Below are positions 15,184 to 16,720 of a stretch of 16,720 nt of DNA, piece after piece. The stretch covers positions 1 to 16,720 of the forward strand of contig JANTFY010000022.1 in NCBI GenBank assembly GCA_024763185.1, read 5' to 3'. This DNA is from Gammaproteobacteria bacterium. GTDB lineage: Bacteria; Pseudomonadota; Gammaproteobacteria; GCA-001735895. The position numbers were made by a program, and so were the translations under genes. How positions within the stretch are numbered: position 1 is the stretch's first letter; each line of letters starts with the position of its first letter. Under the pieces are notes generated by a model. It saw only the letters and a list, made by a program, of their open reading frames with translations, was not told the DNA's origin and searched no databases.

Positions 15184-16720
15184 CTAGGGTTCATCTTGGG
15201 TATTTTTGGAGAACAGTTCATCTACCCGGGTTGCATTCTTTAATTGCGTATCTTCATTTTCTTCGTCATCCACTTTTTTATCTTCACTGCGCGATTTGAC
15301 GATGGGTAAAGGATCAAAGCGATTGAGTAGGGGCAGGGTGGACATCATGCTGGCGAGCAATGATCCGCCGCGTAAAACCCAGCTGACAAAACCCGCGGTT
15401 AAACCAACGGATGATCCCAGCGCGATCTGAACTTCTATCTGATCATCTTCTTCGCTGGAAAGGTCATGATCGATTTGCTCGTGCATGTCATTGATCCTGC
15501 TTAACAGCTGTTCTTCGTGCTCTATATCCAGTTCAAGATCGACATCGCTGAGTAAACTTTGGTTGGCTATCTGATCCTGATAAGCCTGTAATTGAATCAA
15601 TTGCGCCAGTGTTTCAGGTTTCTGTTCCGCTTTGGCTTGTATAGTCCTTTCATTGGGTACAGTTGGTTCAAAGTTGGCATTGAAATTCTGCGCAGTGTTG
15701 TTTTCAACAGGGTTTTCTTTCGTCATACCAGTCAGGTTATCAATCATCTCATCGATATTGGACTGCCCATCCGCTGGTGTTGGTTCATTGTTTGTTTCTA
15801 TTAAGGACTGTTCCGATAGCGGTTCATCGCTTTGTACTGATTCTTCTGTGCCGGAATCAATCGTATTCTGGGGGATTTCAGAGTCATTCGGCTGATCCGG
15901 GTTTACATCTGCTGAAGGTATTTCTACCGGTGCTACAGAAAAGCGTTGTTGAACCATAACCTCGATGGTGGCAGTTTCTGTATTGCCTTCCACATCGGTG
16001 ACGGTGTAAGAAAATCGATCAGAACCTATAAAATCAACATCAGGTGCGTAGCTGATTGTTCCATTGGCTTCAAGCGCCACGCTGCCATGAGCAGCCTGTG
16101 AAATATTCGTAATGCTGGCACCTGGACCAAAGGAGTCGTTTGCCATGACATTGAGGTTGACTGGGCTGGCCTGCAAGGTCGTGACAGAATCATTGTTGGC
16201 ATCTTTGGCCGGGTTTACTGTCACATTGACTGTGGCGGTCTCCGTGTCACCGTTAGCCGTGGTTGCTGTGTAAGTGAAGGAATCATTTCCACTAAAGTCA
16301 GTATCGGGTGTATAGGTGACAGTGCCATTTTCTACAAAGGTTACAGAGCCATGATTGCCTTGAGTAACGGATGTAATCAGCACAGAAGACGAAAAATTGT
16401 CGTTGTCAAATAAATTGATGGAAACGGCAGTGTCTTCACTGGTAGTAACCGTATCATCAACGATATCACTCACACCGTGAACGGTAATCGTAACAGTACT
16501 GGAGGCCGTGCCACCATGGCCATCATCGATACTGTAACTGATCGAATCGATACCGTTAAAGTCCGCATCAGGAATATAGTGAAGCGTACTGTCGGGATTT
16601 ATCGTTACCGTGCCATGAAGGGCAGTTGCACTGACAACACTTAATAAATCGCCATCAATATCATTGTCGTTGCCCAGTACATCAATATTGTTGAGAGGCA
16701 CGTCTTCACTGGTCATAAAG
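15184..16720 (-). CDS. Large cadherin-like (tandem-95 type) repeat protein, C-terminal part with membrane anchor
   Basis: The frame is open from the right edge to a TAG at 15184; the start lies outside the window, so only about the last 511 residues are seen. Three repeats of about 88 residues come first, each with the elements ND (of the type VLGNDNDIDGD), HG[ST]V, TYTPDxDFxGxDSFTYT and a closing VTV strand. These are typical of bacterial cadherin-like or tandem-95 adhesin repeats. An acidic, Gln/Asn-rich stretch follows (250 residues or less), with a helical segment rich in Gln, Glu and Leu. Then comes a hydrophobic segment (IALGSSVGLTAGFVSWVL), the motif LRGGSLLASM, a short FDPLPIV block, and a charged tail of about 37 residues. 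I infer that the repeats face the periplasm or surface and that the C-terminus is held in the inner membrane. There is no RTX-type secretion signal. It lies upstream of the cyclic-di-GMP gene on the same strand. Confidence 0.9.
   Translation of the reverse strand, partial: FMTSEDVPLNNIDVLGNDNDIDGDLLSVVSATALHGTVTINPDSTLHYIPDADFNGIDSISYSIDDGHGGTASSTVTITVHGVSDIVDDTVTTSEDTAVSINLFDNDNFSSSVLITSVTQGNHGSVTFVENGTVTYTPDTDFSGNDSFTYTATTANGDTETATVNVTVNPAKDANNDSVTTLQASPVNLNVMANDSFGPGASITNISQAAHGSVALEANGTISYAPDVDFIGSDRFSYTVTDVEGNTETATIEVMVQQRFSVAPVEIPSADVNPDQPNDSEIPQNTIDSGTEESVQSDEPLSEQSLIETNNEPTPADGQSNIDEMIDNLTGMTKENPVENNTAQNFNANFEPTVPNERTIQAKAEQKPETLAQLIQLQAYQDQIANQSLLSDVDLELDIEHEEQLLSRINDMHEQIDHDLSSEEDDQIEVQIALGSSVGLTAGFVSWVLRGGSLLASMMSTLPLLNRFDPLPIVKSRSEDKKVDDEENEDTQLKNATRVDELFSKNTQDEP
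15952..16720 (-). repeat. Three cadherin-like/tandem-95 repeats in the C-terminal part of the adhesin
   Basis: Protein repeat units map to about 16480-16720 (partial), 16216-16479 and 15952-16215. Each unit holds an ND turn, an HG[ST]V strand, a Y-x-P-D-x-D-F-x-G-x-D block and a C-terminal VTV-like strand. The first unit retains the calcium-type acidic loop DNDIDGD and the second and third have lost it. The DNA copies are well diverged. Confidence 0.8.

Noticed and set aside
1..16720. CRISPR array, tRNA, rRNA, transposase or prophage genes
   Set aside because: No regularly spaced direct repeats, no cloverleaf or rRNA-like stretch and no transposase or phage-type protein was seen in either strand.
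15184..16720. RTX/type I secretion signal on the repeat protein
   Set aside because: No GGxGxDxxx nonapeptides are present in the visible part, and the C-terminus has a membrane segment plus charged tail.

Overview
The window looks like chromosomal DNA of a Gammaproteobacterium of moderate GC. Pointers are a bacterial-type glucokinase close to the E. coli enzyme, a NarL-type two-component pair, several GGDEF/EAL proteins, a ChaN-family protein and a tandem-95 type repeat protein with a hydrophobic C-terminal anchor. The genus cannot be named. I see no rRNA, tRNA, CRISPR, transposase or phage gene. Coding density is high and no gene-free stretch exceeds 300 bases.

Layout. (1) 1-4061, minus: 5' part (at least 1353 codons) of a very large modular lipoprotein with a carboxypeptidase-regulatory-like domain, a ZU5/CILP-like domain, a chain of Ig-like 'SGTP' repeats with one inserted Big_2-like domain, and a fibronectin III-like domain; it runs off the left edge. 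(2) 4062-4317: divergent promoter region with a perfect 8+8 bp palindrome. (3) 4318-7029, plus: response regulator followed by its probable histidine kinase, which has a periplasmic jelly-roll sensor domain and a multi-pass membrane domain. (4) 7188-8099, minus: PAS-GGDEF diguanylate cyclase. (5) 8303-11346, minus: tightly packed probable operon, transcribed ChaN-PDZ protein, PDZ protein, glucokinase. (6) 11639-11875, plus: small exported EF-hand protein, ending at a strong bidirectional terminator. (7) 11968-14961, minus: membrane PAS-GGDEF-GGDEF-EAL protein, preceded by a dispersed-type inverted-repeat element at 15025-15110. (8) 15184-16720, minus: C-terminal part of a large cadherin-like tandem-repeat protein with a C-terminal membrane segment and an acidic tail.

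How the parts may work together (inference). The window combines two large Ig-fold surface or periplasmic proteins, two cyclic-di-GMP enzymes, a sensor kinase with a possible carbohydrate- or ligand-binding periplasmic domain, and a small calcium-binding protein. That suggests a surface-attachment and envelope-signalling neighbourhood. The two most coherent candidate systems are the divergent lipoprotein / two-component pair at the left, and the repeat protein followed by the tandem-GGDEF-EAL protein at the right. The glucokinase-PDZ-ChaN operon is a separate unit whose logic is unclear.
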